DNA of 64,000 nucleotides from Rhodoligotrophos defluvii (GTDB lineage Bacteria; Pseudomonadota; Alphaproteobacteria; Rhizobiales; Im1), in the NCBI RefSeq assembly GCF_005281615.1, contig NZ_SZZM01000002.1, positions 1 to 64,000 of the forward strand, written 5' to 3'. The position numbers were made by a program, and so were the translations under genes. Below the pieces are notes generated by a model. It was not told the origin of the DNA and ran no database searches. It saw only the letters and a list, made by a program, of their open reading frames with translations. Below, in pieces: positions 50,083 to 58,857 of this stretch (within the stretch, counting starts at the first letter, position 1; each line of letters starts with the position of its first letter).

Positions 50083-50432
50083 CCGTTCAGTCCGACGGCT
50101 TTGAAACTGGTGGCGGACGATAGCGGGACCGGAGCAGCCGGTCAAGCGCTGATCCCTGCCCGTCCATCTATTCCTCGCGCGCGCTTCATTGTTCATTTAC
50201 GTGGATTTTCTACCTCAAGGTGTAGGAATAGATAACATGATAATGTAAATTGTAATCGTAACGCTTGCCGCGACGCGATTCGGAATCGAGCAGTGGCATG
50301 CCGAACACACAATCGTAGCGTGCGCGCACCAGAAACTTTCGTCTGGCGTGCAATGCGTCCAAGGGTGTTGCCATGCGTTCCCAAGGCTGCCCCACCAGTT
50401 GTCGAGCATGTTGATCACGCGAGGAGTTCACA
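50083..50432. other. intergenic region between ilv leader and higA-like gene
   Basis: About 350 bases. The right half may hold promoter elements for the antitoxin-type gene. A forward frame just before it ends in PPVVEHVDH, which loosely recalls the DVEIVDYH end of HigB toxins, but the rest does not align, so no toxin is called. The ilv promoter should lie in the left part; I see no clear consensus. Confidence 0.4.
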
Positions 50433-50747
50433 ATGAAAGTTGACAAGGCTTGCCCGCCGCCCCATCCCGGCGCTGTTCTTAGGGAAAAGGTGCTTCCCGA
50501 TATCGGGCTGACCAAGAGTGCCATGGCCCGTCGTCTGCAGATCTCCCGGACCCTGCTGTACGGGCTGCTCGGCGAGCGCTATTCGGTGACCCCGGAAATG
50601 GCTCTCAAGCTGGCCCGGCTTTGCAGGAACAGGCCGGAATTCTGGCTGAACCTGCAGCGGGACTATGATCTCTGGCATGCAGCCCGAACCATGAAGCTCA
50701 AGGCGGCCAACCGGGCAGCCGAAATGAACGCCGACGCCGCGGCATGA
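50433..50747 (+). CDS. higA: HigA-family addiction-module antitoxin
   Basis: The 104-residue protein starts behind AGGAG. It has the HigA start PPPHPGAVLREKVLPDIGLTK and an XRE-type helix-turn-helix (SAMARRLQISRTLLYGLLGE, SVTPEMALKLARLC), followed by RPEFWLNLQRDYDLW. Such proteins bind and neutralise HigB ribonucleases and repress their own operon. No intact HigB gene is seen before or after, so this is a solitary antitoxin or a regulator derived from one. Confidence 0.88.
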   Translation: MKVDKACPPPHPGAVLREKVLPDIGLTKSAMARRLQISRTLLYGLLGERYSVTPEMALKLARLCRNRPEFWLNLQRDYDLWHAARTMKLKAANRAAEMNADAAA

Positions 50748-50783
50748 CCTTGGTCGACGCGGTCAGGCCATCTTCAGTGCGTT

Positions 50784-50822
50784 AGCGCCGCTGGTCGCGG
50801 CTACCCGCTTCCAAGCGGCGCT
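50784..50822. terminator. hairpin between convergent higA-like and miaA genes
   Basis: AGCGCCGCT and AGCGGCGCT are perfect 9-bp arms around a 21-base GC-rich loop. It lies between two convergent stop codons. A T-run is absent. Confidence 0.45.
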
Positions 50823-50848
50823 ACGCCATTCTTCTCATGCCGTGAGGC

Positions 50849-51808
50849 TCATCGGCCTGCAAGCTCCGCCAGGAGCATGTCCAGCAGCCGTGGGTCTTGC
50901 GGGTCGCCCGTCCGCCACGCCGCCATTTGGTTGCGGAACCAGGTCATCTGCCGCTTGGCGTAGCGGCGGGTTCGTTGCTGCGCCATGCGGATCGCCTCAT
51001 CGAGCGCCAGTCGGCCCTCCACCACATCGGCAAGCTCCGCCACGCCGATCGCCTTCATCGCCGGCAGGGACGGATCAAGACGGCGCGTAATGAGTGCCCG
51101 CACTTCGTCCAACGCGCCGGCGTCGATCATTTGCGCGAACCGGCGGTCGATCGTCGCGTAGAGCCGCTGACGGTCCGGGCTCAGGATCAGGCGCGTGACA
51201 CGAGCCGCTTGCAGCAGCCGGGCTCCGTGCCCGCGCGCCTGCCACCGGGAAAGGCCCGTGCCGGTCGCATCCAGCACCTCGAGTGCCCGCACGACCCGCT
51301 GGCCGTCGCTGGGCCGAAGGGCGGCGGCCGTCTCCGGGTCGCGGGCCGCAAGAACAACATGGAGAGCTGCGCTGCCCTGTTCTGCGAGAGCCTCGCGCCA
51401 TTTGCGGCGGATCGCGTCCGGAATGGGCGGGATTTCGGCCAGCCCCTGCTCCAGCGCGCGGAAATAGAGCCCCGTCCCGCCGACTACAACGGGAAGCCGT
51501 TCCTCGTCCCAGGCCGTGGAAATCGCCGCTTCGGCCTCGGCCAGCCAGCGTGCTGCTGAATAGGTCTCCTCCGCCTGCACGTGGCCATAGAGGCGATGGG
51601 GCGCCGTAGCCATATCTTCCGGCGAAGGTCGCGACGTAAGGATGGCGAGGTCGCGATAGACCTGCATGGCGTCCGCATTGATCACCACCCCATCCGTCCG
51701 CTGGGCCAGCGCCAGGGCGAGCGCGGACTTGCCGCTGGCGGTCGGTCCTGCGATAAGGACCACCCGCCGCTGGCTTTCGCCCGAATTCGGCCGCTCGGCT
51801 TGCGGCAT
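50849..51808 (-). CDS. miaA: tRNA dimethylallyltransferase
   Basis: The 319-residue enzyme puts the isopentenyl group on A37 of tRNAs reading UNN codons. The P-loop is GPTASGKSALA (21-31), followed by INADAMQVYRDL, the tRNA-contact region VVVGGTGLYFRAL and AMKAIGVAEL. The C-terminal motif RRYAKRQMTWFRNQ is typical. It is divergent from serB, an arrangement conserved in Hyphomicrobiales with ilvBNC nearby. Confidence 0.95.
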   Translation of the reverse strand: MPQAERPNSGESQRRVVLIAGPTASGKSALALALAQRTDGVVINADAMQVYRDLAILTSRPSPEDMATAPHRLYGHVQAEETYSAARWLAEAEAAISTAWDEERLPVVVGGTGLYFRALEQGLAEIPPIPDAIRRKWREALAEQGSAALHVVLAARDPETAAALRPSDGQRVVRALEVLDATGTGLSRWQARGHGARLLQAARVTRLILSPDRQRLYATIDRRFAQMIDAGALDEVRALITRRLDPSLPAMKAIGVAELADVVEGRLALDEAIRMAQQRTRRYAKRQMTWFRNQMAAWRTGDPQDPRLLDMLLAELAGR

Positions 51809-51838
51809 CGCTCACCACCTCTTTACGTCGTGGACCGC

Positions 51839-52738
51839 ATGGACACCGTCCTTCTTCTGATTGCAAGTGGCTTGCCTGGTGCACCGGTGATCGCGCAGGG
51901 TGAGATCGAGGCGGTCCGCCGGCCCCTAGGCCTCGCGCAGCCGGCGCGGTGGCTGAGCCCGGGCAAGGCCTGCGAATGGTCGCTTCCCCTGCCCGCGTCC
52001 GACCACCGCCGGGTTGAAGACGAGCTCCGTCAGAGGCTCGGCCCCGCCCCTATCGACGTTGCTGTCATTCCCGCTGCAAACCGGCGCAAGGCGCTGCTGG
52101 TGGCCGACATGGATTCCACCATCATCGGCCAGGAATGCATTGACGAGCTGGCCGTCCTGGCCGGCGTGGGCGACAAGATCAGCGCGATCACCGAGCGCGC
52201 CATGCGCGGCGAGCTCGCCTTCGAGGAAGCCCTTGAGGCGCGGGTCGCCATGCTCAAGGGCCTGGCCAGCGACGCCATAACCCGTGTGATCAGGGAAAGG
52301 ATCACCTTCACCCCCGGCGGCCGCCAGCTGGTGCAGACCATGCGGGCCCACGGCGCACGCACGGCCCTCGTTTCCGGCGGGTTTACCGCCTTCACCGCGC
52401 ACGTGGCCGAGATCGTCGGCTTCGATCACCATCACGGCAACACGCTGGTTGTGGAAAACGAGGTGCTCACGGGCGAGGTGGGCACGCCGATTCTCGGCCG
52501 CGACGCCAAGCTCGCGGCGCTGCGCGAGCTGTGCGCATCCGCGGGGATTGCCTTGGCCGACGCGCTCACCGTGGGCGATGGCGCCAACGACATCCCGATG
52601 CTTGAGGCCGCGGGGCTCGGCGTCGCCTTCCATGCCAAGCCAAAGGCGCGCGATGCGGCCGCCGTGCGCATCGATCATGGCGATCTGACCGCGCTTCTCT
52701 ATCTCCAGGGTTATACAGACGCCGAATTTCGGAGTTAA
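51839..52738 (+). CDS. serB: phosphoserine phosphatase
   Basis: The 299-residue HAD enzyme releases serine from phosphoserine, the last step of serine synthesis. Catalytic D90 and D92 lie in VADMDSTIIGQECIDELA, motif II in TALVSGGFTAFT, and motif III in TVGDGANDIPMLEAAGLG. The first 75 residues form the ACT-like N-terminal domain common in SerB. A GTG at 51830 is an alternative start. It is divergent from miaA. Confidence 0.95.
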   Translation: MDTVLLLIASGLPGAPVIAQGEIEAVRRPLGLAQPARWLSPGKACEWSLPLPASDHRRVEDELRQRLGPAPIDVAVIPAANRRKALLVADMDSTIIGQECIDELAVLAGVGDKISAITERAMRGELAFEEALEARVAMLKGLASDAITRVIRERITFTPGGRQLVQTMRAHGARTALVSGGFTAFTAHVAEIVGFDHHHGNTLVVENEVLTGEVGTPILGRDAKLAALRELCASAGIALADALTVGDGANDIPMLEAAGLGVAFHAKPKARDAAAVRIDHGDLTALLYLQGYTDAEFRS

Positions 52739-52774
52739 ATGTCCCCGGCGCAACCCGAGCAAAAGGAGTTATTC

Positions 52775-53200
52775 ATGATCCGCAAAGCCAAAGCTGTCTG
52801 GTCCGGAAGCGGCAAGGATGGAACCGGCCACCTCTCCTCGGGATCGGGCGTGCTGTCGCAAACCCCCTACGGGTTCCGTTCGCGGTTTGAAAACGGCCCC
52901 GGCACCAACCCGGAGGAGCTGATCGCGGCCGCCCATGCCGGCTGCTTCACCATGGCCCTGGCGTTCCAGCTGCAGGGCGCCGGCTTCACCGCCGACGAGC
53001 TGACGACGGAAGCCGCTGTCGAGCTCGTGCCGGAGGGCGAGGGGTTCAAGGTTTCTTCCTCCAAGCTCAAGCTGGATGCCAAGGTGCCGGGCATCGACGA
53101 GCCCAAGTTCAAGGAGCTTGCGGAAAAGGCGGAAAAAGGCTGCCCCATCTCCAAGTTGCTGAACGCCGAGATCACCTTGGACTGGACGCTGAATAAGTGA
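52775..53200 (+). CDS. OsmC-family peroxiredoxin
   Basis: The 141-residue protein starts behind a strong AAAAGGAG site. It removes organic hydroperoxides with two reactive cysteines, C57 in AAAHAGCFTMAL and C123 in EKGCPISKLL. GPGTNPEELIAAAHAGC is the family signature. It is 36 bases after serB and may be co-transcribed. The sequence fits the OsmC subgroup (osmotically inducible) better than Ohr. Confidence 0.92.
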   Translation: MIRKAKAVWSGSGKDGTGHLSSGSGVLSQTPYGFRSRFENGPGTNPEELIAAAHAGCFTMALAFQLQGAGFTADELTTEAAVELVPEGEGFKVSSSKLKLDAKVPGIDEPKFKELAEKAEKGCPISKLLNAEITLDWTLNK

Positions 53201-53292
53201 GGTATCCACGTCATTGCCGCGCTGTATGCACTGCTGTCCGTAAGCAGTTGATGTTGCTTCTCAATCCGCCATGGCCGGCTCGACCGGGCCAT

Positions 53293-53482
53293 CCAGGGCG
53301 CGCGCTGGATAAGCTTTCCTCCTGCGCCCTGGACCGCCGGGTCGGGGCCCAGCGGTGACGTAAATTGCTGATGTTGCGCTTAGAGCATGATCCCGAAAAG
53401 TGGAGACCGGTTTTCGGAAAAGATCATGCTCAAGCAAAGGCTTAGAGCGGGATGGCGAGTCAATGATACGTCATCCCGCTCT
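53293..53482. repeat. composite of three palindromic repeats
   Basis: Three elements follow each other. The first is CCAGGGCGC/GCGCCCTGG (53293-53301 and 53324-53332). The second is GAGCATGATC/GATCATGCTC (53383-53431), enclosing CGAAAAGTGG and ACCGGTTTTCGG. The third is AGAGCGGGATG/CATCCCGCTCT (53444-53482). The last overlaps the thyA stop codon. They fill the convergent serB/osmC-thyA gap and match element types seen elsewhere in the window. Confidence 0.75.
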
Positions 53483-54275
53483 AGACCGCCACCGGCGCGG
53501 CGATATGGGGGTGGGCCTCATAGCCCACGATCTCGAAATCGTCGTAAGCGAAGTCGTCGATCGAGGTGACGTTGCGCTTGATCACCAGCTTCGGCAGGGG
53601 CAGCGGCTCCCGCCGCAGCAGCTCGCGCGCCTGCTCCAGATGGTTCAGATAAAGGTGCGCATCGCCGAAGCTGTGGATAAACTCGCCAGGCTTGAGGCCG
53701 GTCACCTGCGCCACCATGTGGGTCAACAGCGCATAGGAGGCGATGTTGAACGGCACGCCGAGGAACACGTCCGCCGAGCGCTGGTAGAGCAGGCAGGAGA
53801 GTCGGCCCTGCGCGACATAGAACTGGAACAGGCAGTGGCACGGCGCCAGCGCCATTTTGTCGAGATCGGCCACGTTCCACGCACACACGATATGGCGGCG
53901 GGAATCCGGATTGCTGCGCAGCTCGGCAACGACTTGGCCGAGCTGGTCGATCGCCTTCCCGTCCGGCGCCCCCCATGAGCGCCACTGCCTGCCGTAGATC
54001 GGGCCGAGATCGCCATTGGCATCGGCCCATTCGTCCCAGATCCGCACCCCGTGCTGCTTGAGATAGCCGATATTGGTGTCGCCGCGGATGAACCACAAAA
54101 GCTCGTGGATGATGGATTTCACGTGCAGCCGCTTGGTGGTCAGCAGTGGAAAGCCCTCGGCCAGATTGAAGCGCATCATATGGCCGAACACCGAAAGCGT
54201 GCCGGTCCCCGTGCGGTCGGACTTGCGCGTCCCCTGCGCCAGAATGCGGGCAACCAGCTCGTGATACTGTCTCAT
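53481..54275 (-). CDS. thyA: thymidylate synthase
   Basis: The 264-residue enzyme methylates dUMP to dTMP with methylene-tetrahydrofolate. The start [20 protein letters not shown] with GGAGAA upstream is typical. The catalytic Cys146 lies in [38 protein letters not shown] and [17 protein letters not shown] are invariant-type stretches. The length equals E. coli ThyA. The longer frame upstream overlaps the divergent gene and is rejected. Confidence 0.97.
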   Translation of the reverse strand: MRQYHELVARILAQGTRKSDRTGTGTLSVFGHMMRFNLAEGFPLLTTKRLHVKSIIHELLWFIRGDTNIGYLKQHGVRIWDEWADANGDLGPIYGRQWRSWGAPDGKAIDQLGQVVAELRSNPDSRRHIVCAWNVADLDKMALAPCHCLFQFYVAQGRLSCLLYQRSADVFLGVPFNIASYALLTHMVAQVTGLKPGEFIHSFGDAHLYLNHLEQARELLRREPLPLPKLVIKRNVTSIDDFAYDDFEIVGYEAHPHIAAPVAV

Positions 54276-54396
54276 TCCGTTCTCCGGCGGCCTCCCGCCG
54301 CAACGATTTCCTGATGAATATATTGATTCTGGGAACGTTTCGCAGCCGCCCACCACGGTTGTGTACATGAATTTGGCCCGAGGATTGGAGGCATCC

Positions 54397-54912
54397 ATGC
54401 GAGCCATACCGATTGCCCTTGCTCTTGGCATCGTCGCGGCCGTGACCGCCGGCGCGCGAGCCCAGGACCAGGCGCCGGCCGGCCCCTGCTCCGGTCTCAA
54501 TCTGAAGATCGACAGCGGCGGCCAGGATGCGGGCGAGGGCAAGAACGCCTTTGCCTACAAGATCACCAATATCGGCGCGAAGCCCTGCACGCTCGACGGC
54601 CACCCGCGGGTCGAGCTGCTTGACCCGAAAGGCCAGCCGGTGCAGGACATGCCCGTAGAGGAAACCACCGCCAGCGCGGTGGTTTCGGCCGAGGACAGCG
54701 CAGGACCGGTGACCGTGCCGCCCGGTGGCGAGGCCTTCTTTGCGGTGGAATTCCCCACCGGAGGCGGCAGCGCCGATTGCCGCAACGCGGTCGAGCTGCG
54801 CGCGACCCTGCCCGGCACCAGCATGCCCGCCACCTTCGCCGGCAGCTTCACCGCCTGCGGCGGCCCGGTGCGCGTGACCCAGATCAATCCGGGCGCGAGC
54901 CCACTCGAATAG
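54397..54912 (+). CDS. secreted DUF4232-like protein
   Basis: The 171-residue product starts at 54397 with GGAGG six bases upstream; the GTG at 54361 is discounted. The signal peptide is [20 protein letters not shown] (cut near ARA-QDQ). The domain begins at [12 protein letters not shown] and has [20 protein letters not shown] and a C-terminal pair of cysteines. It matches the DUF4232 layout (N-terminal Cys, then NxGxxPCxLxGxP). The function is unknown. It is divergent from thyA. Confidence 0.8.
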   Translation: MRAIPIALALGIVAAVTAGARAQDQAPAGPCSGLNLKIDSGGQDAGEGKNAFAYKITNIGAKPCTLDGHPRVELLDPKGQPVQDMPVEETTASAVVSAEDSAGPVTVPPGGEAFFAVEFPTGGGSADCRNAVELRATLPGTSMPATFAGSFTACGGPVRVTQINPGASPLE

Positions 54913-54963
54913 CATCCGGAAAGCGGGCCGCCCGAAACGGATGGAGAATTGCCCGCATGGGCC

Positions 54964-54992
54964 TTCTCATCGCGCGCCAATCTCCCTATATT
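54964..54992 (+). promoter_or_regulatory. ssrA promoter
   Basis: TTCTCA (54964-54969), a 17-base spacer and TATATT (54987-54992) make a plausible sigma-70 promoter. It lies about 10-20 bases before the start of the permuted tmRNA. Confidence 0.6.
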
Positions 54993-55002
54993 ACCCCTGT
55001 CG

Positions 55003-55340
55003 GCTCTAGGGCCGACTATGGTGATAAACGGAAGCCGCAATAAGCTCATCGGACCCGGGGGCGGTACCCGGCACCTCCACCACATGCCGCTGCCGCGCGG
55101 CGGCATCTGCTGGGGGTGAAATAGGATCGACGAGAGTGTAAAGGGCTATCTTTCACCCGGCATGGTACCGCCGTTATCGGGCTAAAATTATAGTTGCCAA
55201 CGACAACTATGCTCCGGTTGCCCAGGCTGCGTAACGCAGCTTAAGCACCGAAATCAAAGCCCTTGGCTGTAGCAAGTCAAGGCGGGGTCCGGTGGGCACC
55301 TGGCAACAGAAGCCCCCATTCCCTTTTTGTTCTTCTTCCT
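55003..55340 (+). ncRNA. ssrA: transfer-messenger RNA, circularly permuted two-piece type
   Basis: The gene rescues stalled ribosomes. Acceptor-piece sequence ending CACCTCCACCA comes first (to about 55083). A processing loop with a GCCGCTGCCGC/GCGGCGGC hairpin follows. The coding piece then begins with GGGGGTGAAATAGGATCGACG (about 55113). The tag frame at 55196-55234 reads ANDNYAPVAQAA and stops with TAA. This order (3' half, loop, 5' half, tag) is the permuted form known from Alphaproteobacteria. Outer ends are estimated to within some 10-20 bases. Confidence 0.93.
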
Positions 55341-55483
55341 CTATCCTATGGTGACCTGCTAGCCGTAGCTTGACAGCCGGTCTCGCAGTATCATGGAACG
55401 GATAATTCGCATTCCGAGTATATGATCTCGGGGGTCGCTGCAGGCGCGGCGGTTGTTGCCGAACCGATCAGGCAAGAGGAAAT

Positions 55484-56134
55484 ATGGCCGAAGATCTGAT
55501 GCGCTATGACCTGATGGCCCAGGACGCCTTGCGCGGCGTCGTCCGGGCTGCGTTGAAGCGCGCTGCTCGTACGGGTCTGCCGGGCGACCATCATTTTTTC
55601 ATCGCCTTCGACACCAACCATTCCGGTGTGCGGATCTCGGAACGGCTGCGCAAGAAATACCCGGAGGAGATGACCATCGTGCTCCAGCACCAGTTCTGGG
55701 GCCTCGAAGTCTCCGACGACCGGTTCGAGGTCGACCTGTCCTTCGACAATATTCCGGAACGCCTGGCCATTCCCTTTGCGGCCATCAAGGGTTTCTTTGA
55801 CCCCTCGGTGCAGTTCGGCTTGCAGTTCGAGGTGATCCAGGCCAATCAGAACGCCAATGCGAGCGACGAGGATGCCGGCGCCGTCGCACCCATGGGGCTT
55901 TTGCCGCCAAGCGGCTCCGGGGGCCGCGAAGGGGTGGGCCGGGCGGGCCGGTCGAATGCCAGCGGAGAAACGGCGCCGCCCGCTCCGTCGAGTTCGGGGG
56001 GCAAGAAGTCCGCCTCGTCTCTGGCACCGGAAAGGACATCGGCCAAGAAAGGCAAACAGGCGGCCGCTGACAAGGGGGACGACCAGCCCGATGAAGCCAA
56101 GGTCGTGAAGCTCGACATGTTCCGGAAAAAATAG
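55484..56134 (+). CDS. sspB: ClpXP adaptor protein SspB, alphaproteobacterial type
   Basis: The 216-residue adaptor brings ssrA-tagged proteins to ClpXP. The start has AAGAGGAAAT upstream. The folded domain (1-120) contains LPGDHHFFIAFDTNHSGVRI and IPFAAIKGFFDPSVQFGLQF. A long Ser/Ala/Lys-rich linker follows, and the C-terminal tail KVVKLDMFRKK is the ClpX-docking motif type. It directly follows the tmRNA gene whose tag it reads. Confidence 0.94.
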   Translation: MAEDLMRYDLMAQDALRGVVRAALKRAARTGLPGDHHFFIAFDTNHSGVRISERLRKKYPEEMTIVLQHQFWGLEVSDDRFEVDLSFDNIPERLAIPFAAIKGFFDPSVQFGLQFEVIQANQNANASDEDAGAVAPMGLLPPSGSGGREGVGRAGRSNASGETAPPAPSSSGGKKSASSLAPERTSAKKGKQAAADKGDDQPDEAKVVKLDMFRKK

Positions 56135-56149
56135 CTTGCAGAGATTTTC

Positions 56150-57031
56150 ATGAAGACAGCAGGGCTCGCCGCGCTGGTCGCGGCTTCGTGGTTGGTTGCG
56201 TTTTCGCTCGTGCATGCAGCCTCCGCTCAAGAGCCCGTGCCCGCTAAGCAGCTGTTCGGCACGGCGGACCAGCCGGCACACCTGCCCTCGGCACCGCTCG
56301 GCTCCTACGCCAAGGGATGTCTCGCCGGCGCCGTGCAATTGCCGAGCGATGGTCCGAACTGGCAGGGCATGCGCCTCTCGCGCAACCGCCACTGGGGCCA
56401 CCCGGCGCTCGTTGCCTTTATCCAGAGGTTCGCCAAGGACGCCCGGCAGAAGATCGGCTGGCCCGGCCTGCTTGTCGGCGATATGTCGCAGCCCCGTGGC
56501 GGCCCCATGCTCACCGGTCATGCCAGCCACCAGATCGGCCTCGACGTGGACATCTGGCTCGATCCGGCACCGAGGCGCCGCTTCACGGCGGAGGAGCGCG
56601 AGGAGTTGAGCGCCACCTCCGTCATCGCCAGCCGCTCCGAGATCAACCCCAACATCTGGAGCGCTGATCATGCGCGGCTGATCAAGCTGGCCGCCTCCTA
56701 CCCCCAGGTCGGCCGTATCTTCGTCCATCCCGCCATAAAGAAGACGCTGTGCGCCTGGGCCGGTGCCGACCGTGCGTGGCTGAACAAGGTGCGCCCGATC
56801 TACGGCCACAACTATCATTTCCACGTGCGGCTGAAATGCCCCGTGGGCGCCATGGGCTGCAAGGATCAGGCACCGCCACCGCCTGGCGATGGCTGCGACG
56901 AGACCCTCGCCTGGTGGCTGTCGGACAAGCCCTATGCGCCGCCGGACAAGAAGACGCCGCCCGTCCCGCCGAAACCGCTGCTGCTCTCCGATCTGCCTCG
57001 TGGCTGCACGGCCGTGCTCAGGGCACCTTGA
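56150..57031 (+). CDS. mepA: penicillin-insensitive murein endopeptidase
   Basis: The 293-residue periplasmic zinc enzyme cleaves D-Ala-meso-DAP cross-links of peptidoglycan. It has a signal peptide (about 1-26). Zinc and active-site residues lie in GHASHQIGLDVDIWL (His124, His127, Asp134 by alignment with E. coli) and in NYHFHVRLKCP. LSRNRHWGHPALVAFI is a family stretch. It lies 15 bases after sspB, so the two may share a transcript. The C-terminal extension is Pro-rich. Confidence 0.93.
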   Translation: MKTAGLAALVAASWLVAFSLVHAASAQEPVPAKQLFGTADQPAHLPSAPLGSYAKGCLAGAVQLPSDGPNWQGMRLSRNRHWGHPALVAFIQRFAKDARQKIGWPGLLVGDMSQPRGGPMLTGHASHQIGLDVDIWLDPAPRRRFTAEEREELSATSVIASRSEINPNIWSADHARLIKLAASYPQVGRIFVHPAIKKTLCAWAGADRAWLNKVRPIYGHNYHFHVRLKCPVGAMGCKDQAPPPPGDGCDETLAWWLSDKPYAPPDKKTPPVPPKPLLLSDLPRGCTAVLRAP

Positions 57032-57074
57032 CGCGGTCGTCACGGCCGGTTTTCAAGCGCATGGCCACGTGCTA

Positions 57075-57123
57075 GAGCGTGATCCCGAAAAGTGGCAACC
57101 GGTTTTCGGAAAAGATCACGCTC
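57075..57123. repeat. dispersed palindromic repeat, compact form
   Basis: GAGCGTGATC and GATCACGCTC are perfect 10-bp arms around CCGAAAAGTGGCAACCGG TTTTCGGAAAA. It is the same element as at 53383-53431 and lies between mepA and fumC. Confidence 0.85.
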
Positions 57124-57181
57124 AAGAGCAGGATAGCGATTCCACACGGCCCGGCTCCTTGCGAAAGACGATTGGCGATTC

Positions 57182-58573
57182 ATGACCCAGACACGCACTG
57201 AAACGGATTCCTTCGGCCCGCTCGAAGTTCCCGCAGATAAATACTGGGGCGCTCAGACCCAGCGCTCCCTCGGCAATTTCAAAATCGGCGGCGAGACCAT
57301 GCAAACACCGCTGATCCGCGCCCTCGGCATCATCAAACAGGCCGCCGCCCGCACCAATATGGAGCTGGGCAATCTCGATCCCGGGATCGGCAAGGCCATC
57401 GTCGCCGCCGCCGACGAAGTCATCGCCGGCAAACTCGACGACCATTTTCCCCTGGTTGTCTGGCAAACCGGATCCGGCACCCAGACCAACATGAACGCCA
57501 ACGAGGTGATCTCGAACCGGGCGATCGAGATCCTGGGCGGCAAGATGGGCTCGAAGAGCCCGGTGCATCCCAACGATCACGTCAACCGCTCGCAATCCTC
57601 GAACGACACCTTCCCCACGGCCATGCATATTGCCGTCACCGAGGAGATCCACCATTCGCTCATTCCCGCGCTCGAGCATCTCAAGAGAGCGCTCGATGAG
57701 AAGGTCGCGGCCTGGGCCGACATCATCAAGATCGGGCGCACCCACCTGCAGGATGCAACACCCCTCACGCTCGGGCAGGAGTTCTCCGGCTATGCGGCCC
57801 AGGTCGCCTACGGCATCGACCGTGTGAAATCGGCCCTGCCGCGGCTTTATTGGCTAGCGCAAGGCGGCACCGCGGTCGGCACCGGTCTCAACGCGAAAAG
57901 AGGCTTTGCCGAGACCTTTGCCCGCCATGTCGCCGAGATCACCGGCTTGCCCTTCGTGACGGCGCCGAACAAGTTCGAGGCGCTGGCGAGCCATGACAGC
58001 ATGGTCGAGATCTCCGGCCAGCTCAACGTTGTCGCTGCCAGCCTGTTCAAGATCGCGCAGGATATCCGCTTGCTCGGCTCGGGCCCGCGCTCCGGCCTTG
58101 GCGAGCTGCACTTGCCGGAAAACGAGCCCGGCTCGTCCATCATGCCGGGCAAGGTTAACCCCACCCAATGCGAGGCGCTCACCATGGTGTGCTGCCAGGT
58201 CATGGGCAATAACGTGACCGTCAGCATTGCTGGCTCCCAGGGCAATTTCGAGCTCAACGTGTTCAAGCCGGTGATGGTGTTCAATGTGCTCCAGTCCATC
58301 CGGCTCCTCGCTGAAGCCGCCAGGAGTTTCACCGATAATTGCGTGGTCGGAATCGAGCCGAACCGCCGCCGCATCGAGGAGCTCATGGAGCGCTCGCTCA
58401 TGTTGGTCACGGCCTTGGCGCCCAAGATCGGCTATGACCGTGCCACCGAGATAGCCAAGGCGGCCCACAAGAACGGGACCACCCTGCGCGAGGAGGCGCT
58501 GAGGCTCGGCTATGTCAGCCCCGAGGAGTTCGATCAGATCGTGCGTCCCGCCGATATGATCGGTCCCAATTGA
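57182..58573 (+). CDS. fumC: fumarate hydratase, class II
   Basis: The 463-residue TCA-cycle enzyme interconverts fumarate and malate. Catalytic His188 lies in [12 protein letters not shown] and the Ser at 318-319 in [12 protein letters not shown], both matching E. coli numbering. [16 protein letters not shown] and [12 protein letters not shown] are invariant in the family. It is iron-free and oxygen-stable by class. The stop codon overlaps the TTG start of the following RHH gene. Confidence 0.96.
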   Translation: MTQTRTETDSFGPLEVPADKYWGAQTQRSLGNFKIGGETMQTPLIRALGIIKQAAARTNMELGNLDPGIGKAIVAAADEVIAGKLDDHFPLVVWQTGSGTQTNMNANEVISNRAIEILGGKMGSKSPVHPNDHVNRSQSSNDTFPTAMHIAVTEEIHHSLIPALEHLKRALDEKVAAWADIIKIGRTHLQDATPLTLGQEFSGYAAQVAYGIDRVKSALPRLYWLAQGGTAVGTGLNAKRGFAETFARHVAEITGLPFVTAPNKFEALASHDSMVEISGQLNVVAASLFKIAQDIRLLGSGPRSGLGELHLPENEPGSSIMPGKVNPTQCEALTMVCCQVMGNNVTVSIAGSQGNFELNVFKPVMVFNVLQSIRLLAEAARSFTDNCVVGIEPNRRRIEELMERSLMLVTALAPKIGYDRATEIAKAAHKNGTTLREEALRLGYVSPEEFDQIVRPADMIGPN

Positions 58574-58857
58574 AGCTGGAGCTGCCCCCAGAGCGCTCTG
58601 ATGATCGGCCGTCGAAACGGTCGGTCATCGTCGCCGGCCACCCGACCAGCCTGTCGCTGGAGCCGGAATTCTGGGCGGCGCTTCGGGCGATCGCCGACGA
58701 GAGGAAGATCACTCTCAACCGGTTGATTACCGAGATCGACGGTCAGCGCGGACGTCGCGGCCTGTCGAGCGCCGCGCGCGTTTTCGCCCTGCGTTACCTC
58801 GGCCAGTATGTGAACCGGTTGGGATCGCTGAACCCGGCCGACGGCAATATGGACTGA
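58570..58857 (+). CDS. ribbon-helix-helix domain protein
   Basis: The 95-residue product begins at a TTG that overlaps the fumC stop. The RHH_4-type pattern is [20 protein letters not shown] followed by [20 protein letters not shown] and [12 protein letters not shown]. Such proteins recur next to fumC in Hyphomicrobiales as I recall, with unknown targets. The start choice is uncertain since no other start fits. Its 3' end overlaps the convergent AsmA-type gene by 64 bases. Confidence 0.82.
   Translation: MKLELPPERSDDRPSKRSVIVAGHPTSLSLEPEFWAALRAIADERKITLNRLITEIDGQRGRRGLSSAARVFALRYLGQYVNRLGSLNPADGNMD

Noticed and set aside
50210-50430. Intact HigB toxin gene before higA
   Set aside because: Only a short C-terminal resemblance in one frame; no start, no alignable core.
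55391-57043. Long reverse frame over sspB and mepA
   Set aside because: Antisense to two recognisable genes and without similarity.
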